Shown piece by piece: positions 62,990-64,000 of a stretch of 64,000 nucleotides of DNA. Position 1 is the first letter of the stretch. Each line of letters begins with the position of its first letter. The stretch is taken from NCBI RefSeq assembly GCF_000350225.1, contig NW_005179228.1, positions 1-64,000 on the forward strand. The letters are read 5' to 3'. Source of the stretch: Chondrus crispus. Lineage: Eukaryota; Rhodophyta; Florideophyceae; Gigartinales; Gigartinaceae. The notes under the pieces are model-generated. The model ran no database searches. It had not been told where the DNA came from and was given only the letters and a program-made list of their open reading frames with translations. The position numbers and the translations under genes were made by a program.

Positions 62990-63589
62990 AAATGTCGTGC
63001 ACTACAGCCACGTGTAGCGGCTGTAGGCAGGGCGACGTGCGTTCGTACGCGTAAGGGAATTCGGGAGACCACCCGGTGGATGACCGGAACCGGGATCCGG
63101 GCGCGGCTTGCGCGGTAGAAAAGTAGACTTAGAGTCAGCTATGAAGAGGAACAATTAAAGGAAAAACAGAACTAACAGAGCGGACAGCACAGTAGGTAAG
63201 GTAGCGCTCGCGCAGTTGGCCCGACGCGCGGGGAAGGCAGTTGGGATTCCAGGGGTGTAGCTGGCTCGGTCGGTATGGGCGAGCCAGTACCGAGTCGAGG
63301 CTACAACCTGGAATCCAGAAACCAAGGTAAAAGACCCGGGGCTTCGTGCCTCTTTACTTTGATGATCGGGTTGACTATATAGTCCCCCGTCGCCGTAATG
63401 GCGAAGCTAAATTATACTGTAAATTAGAATAACTAGGAAATAACGGGTGTAGCCCCGAGGGGACCAAGTACAGCCCCCATAGGCCCTATGGGTGGCGGAG
63501 GGATTACACGTGTCCACCGGGAGGTCCGGTAGAGCGGCAGGGGAGTCCACGTGTACCCGTGGTACACGTGGTGGTGGCGAGCGCGATTT

Positions 63590-63775
63590 CGACTTGACGT
63601 TCGGGATTATTGATAAAGTAGGGTGACAAGTAACCGCGGTCAAATTGCATACCTTCAACGACATCAAGCTCGTTTGCCAGTGATTTGCCGTCTTCTACTG
63701 TAATCACACCTGCTTTGCCGACCTTTTCCATCGCCTCAGAGATAAGGGTGCCGATTTCGGGGTCAGAGTTGGCTG
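63590..63775 (-). pseudogene. groEL: Bacterial GroEL fragment (probable assembly chimera)
   Basis: About 61 residues on the minus strand: [40 protein letters not shown] and [20 protein letters not shown] are contiguous. This is the highly conserved intermediate/apical segment of bacterial chaperonin GroEL (around residue 150-210 of about 545), of proteobacterial flavour. No start, stop or remainder: one side is fused to LTR sequence and the other ends at the N gap. AT-richer than the host DNA. Most likely a contaminant read joined at a repeat end. A true transfer would need continuous reads. Confidence 0.9.
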
Positions 63776-63875
63776 NNNNNNNNNNNNNNNNNNNNNNNNN
63801 NNNNNNNNNNNNNNNNNNNNNNNNNNNNNNNNNNNNNNNNNNNNNNNNNNNNNNNNNNNNNNNNNNNNNNNNNNN
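63776..63875. other. Assembly gap (100 N)
   Basis: Run of N inside the 5' LTR of element 2. Confidence 1.
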
Positions 63876-63880
63876 CGCGC

Positions 63881-63937
63881 TGTAGTGCCCTGTACTCGGT
63901 ACTGGAACAGTTCCAGTACCGATTACAGTGCACTACA
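63881..63937. repeat. 57-bp palindrome with TGTAGTGC...GCACTACA ends
   Basis: 27-nt arms differing at two positions around a 3-nt CAG centre (arms 63881-63907 and 63911-63937; core TCGGTACTGGAA / TTCCAGTACCGA). Its outer ends equal the LTR termini of both gypsy families. Lies between the gap and the TCCCT target duplication. Confidence 0.75.
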
Positions 63938-64000
63938 TCCCTTACTAAGATTGCTGGGTTGAACATAGCGTCGCAATCATGAGCCTTCTCGATGGAGTTC
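63938..64000 (-). pseudogene. Sel1-repeat protein, upstream part (runs off the window)
   Basis: Minus strand NSIEKAHDCDAMFNPAILVR reaches the TCCCT duplication and continues in frame at 51982 with DGRDGVVRDAPHAVKLFEDA, completing a Sel1 repeat across the insertion. The 5' end is outside the window. Confidence 0.8.

Larger units (their letters stand above)
51983..63937 (-). mobile_element. Ty3/gypsy chromodomain retrotransposon, element 2, with an antisense accessory ORF
   Basis: Minus-strand element: 5' LTR 62993-63937 (contains a foreign insert and gap), PBS, gag 62858-60780, pol 60750-55819 ending in a chromodomain, a plus-strand antisense ORF at 52993-54557, PPT at 52627, 3' LTR 51983-52626. 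Flanked by perfect TCCCT duplications (51978-51982 and 63938-63942). The two LTRs match over 597 nt with few differences. Gag has three nonsense codons, and pol has many frameshifts. Confidence 0.92.
62993..63937 (-). repeat. 5' LTR of element 2, interrupted by a groEL fragment and a gap
   Basis: 62993-63589 corresponds base for base (constant offset 11010) to 51983-52579 of the other LTR, with only a handful of differences. At 63590 the match stops. A bacterial groEL piece, the N gap and a 57-bp palindrome fill the place of the last 47 nt. The terminal GTGCACTACA and the TCCCT duplication follow. Confidence 0.85.

Noticed and set aside
63590..63775. Functional horizontally acquired chaperonin gene
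   Set aside because: Only about 61 of some 545 residues, no ends, fused to an LTR and bounded by N. Chimera is the simpler reading.

Overview
This is eukaryotic nuclear DNA, most likely from a red alga. The few host genes are compact, GC-rich and apparently intronless (an Aha1-type Hsp90 co-chaperone and a small KIP/KRP-type CDK inhibitor). They sit in a landscape dominated by nested, decaying transposable elements, with a fragmented Sel1-repeat gene family. The red-algal assignment (a florideophyte such as Chondrus is my best guess) is inference from style and content, not from a diagnostic gene. Three N gaps (26439-26588, 37163-37262, 63776-63875) show this is a draft scaffold. A bacterial groEL fragment abuts the last gap.

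Layout. 1-2.1 kb: convergent host genes, aha1 (+) and a CDK-inhibitor-domain gene (-), separated by a microsatellite-bearing tandem duplication. 2.1-5.1 kb: intergenic DNA with short repeats and hairpins. 5.1-7.75 kb: a Ty1/copia fragment (PBS, gag, protease, integrase, no RT) with a strikingly A+C-rich coding strand. 8.3-23.2 kb: a Tnp2/CACTA-type transposase gene on the minus strand, split by a full-length Ty3/gypsy element (element 1, 8992-19918). 23.2-29.1 kb: a 102-bp tandem array and assorted transposon debris, including a Tc1/mariner N-terminus. 29.7-33.2 kb: an intact 487-codon ORF whose N-terminus copies the histone H3 tail and whose C-terminus resembles the H4 tail. It lies tail-to-tail with a third gypsy pol remnant (element 3). 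34-41 kb: dispersed repeats and unrecognised broken ORFs. 41.7-46.6 kb: a decayed Helitron (Rep and helicase). 47.2-48.2 kb: a solo LTR of the element-1 family with perfect target-site duplications. 49.3-50.0 kb: an intact ORF with a ParB/sulfiredoxin-like motif. 51.98-63.94 kb: a chromodomain-bearing gypsy element (element 2, minus strand) inserted in a Sel1-repeat gene, with a TCCCT duplication.

The main discovery candidate is an architecture shared by the gypsy elements. Elements 1 and 2 carry, between the pol region and the 3' LTR and on the opposite strand, a homologous accessory protein gene of unknown function (17621-18748 and 52993-54557). In element 3 the same position and orientation is occupied by an unrelated protein, the H3/H4-tail mimic, whose centre looks like a cysteine-peptidase fold. 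Elements 1 and 2 also share a primer-binding site and an AAC-stop recoding junction between gag and pol. In element 1 this is a canonical GGGAAAC slippery heptamer followed by a potential 13-bp stem.

Together the sequence suggests LTR retrotransposons that have recruited antisense accessory genes, at least one of them apparently aimed at host chromatin. The homology statements rest on reading protein sequence by eye. No database search was possible.
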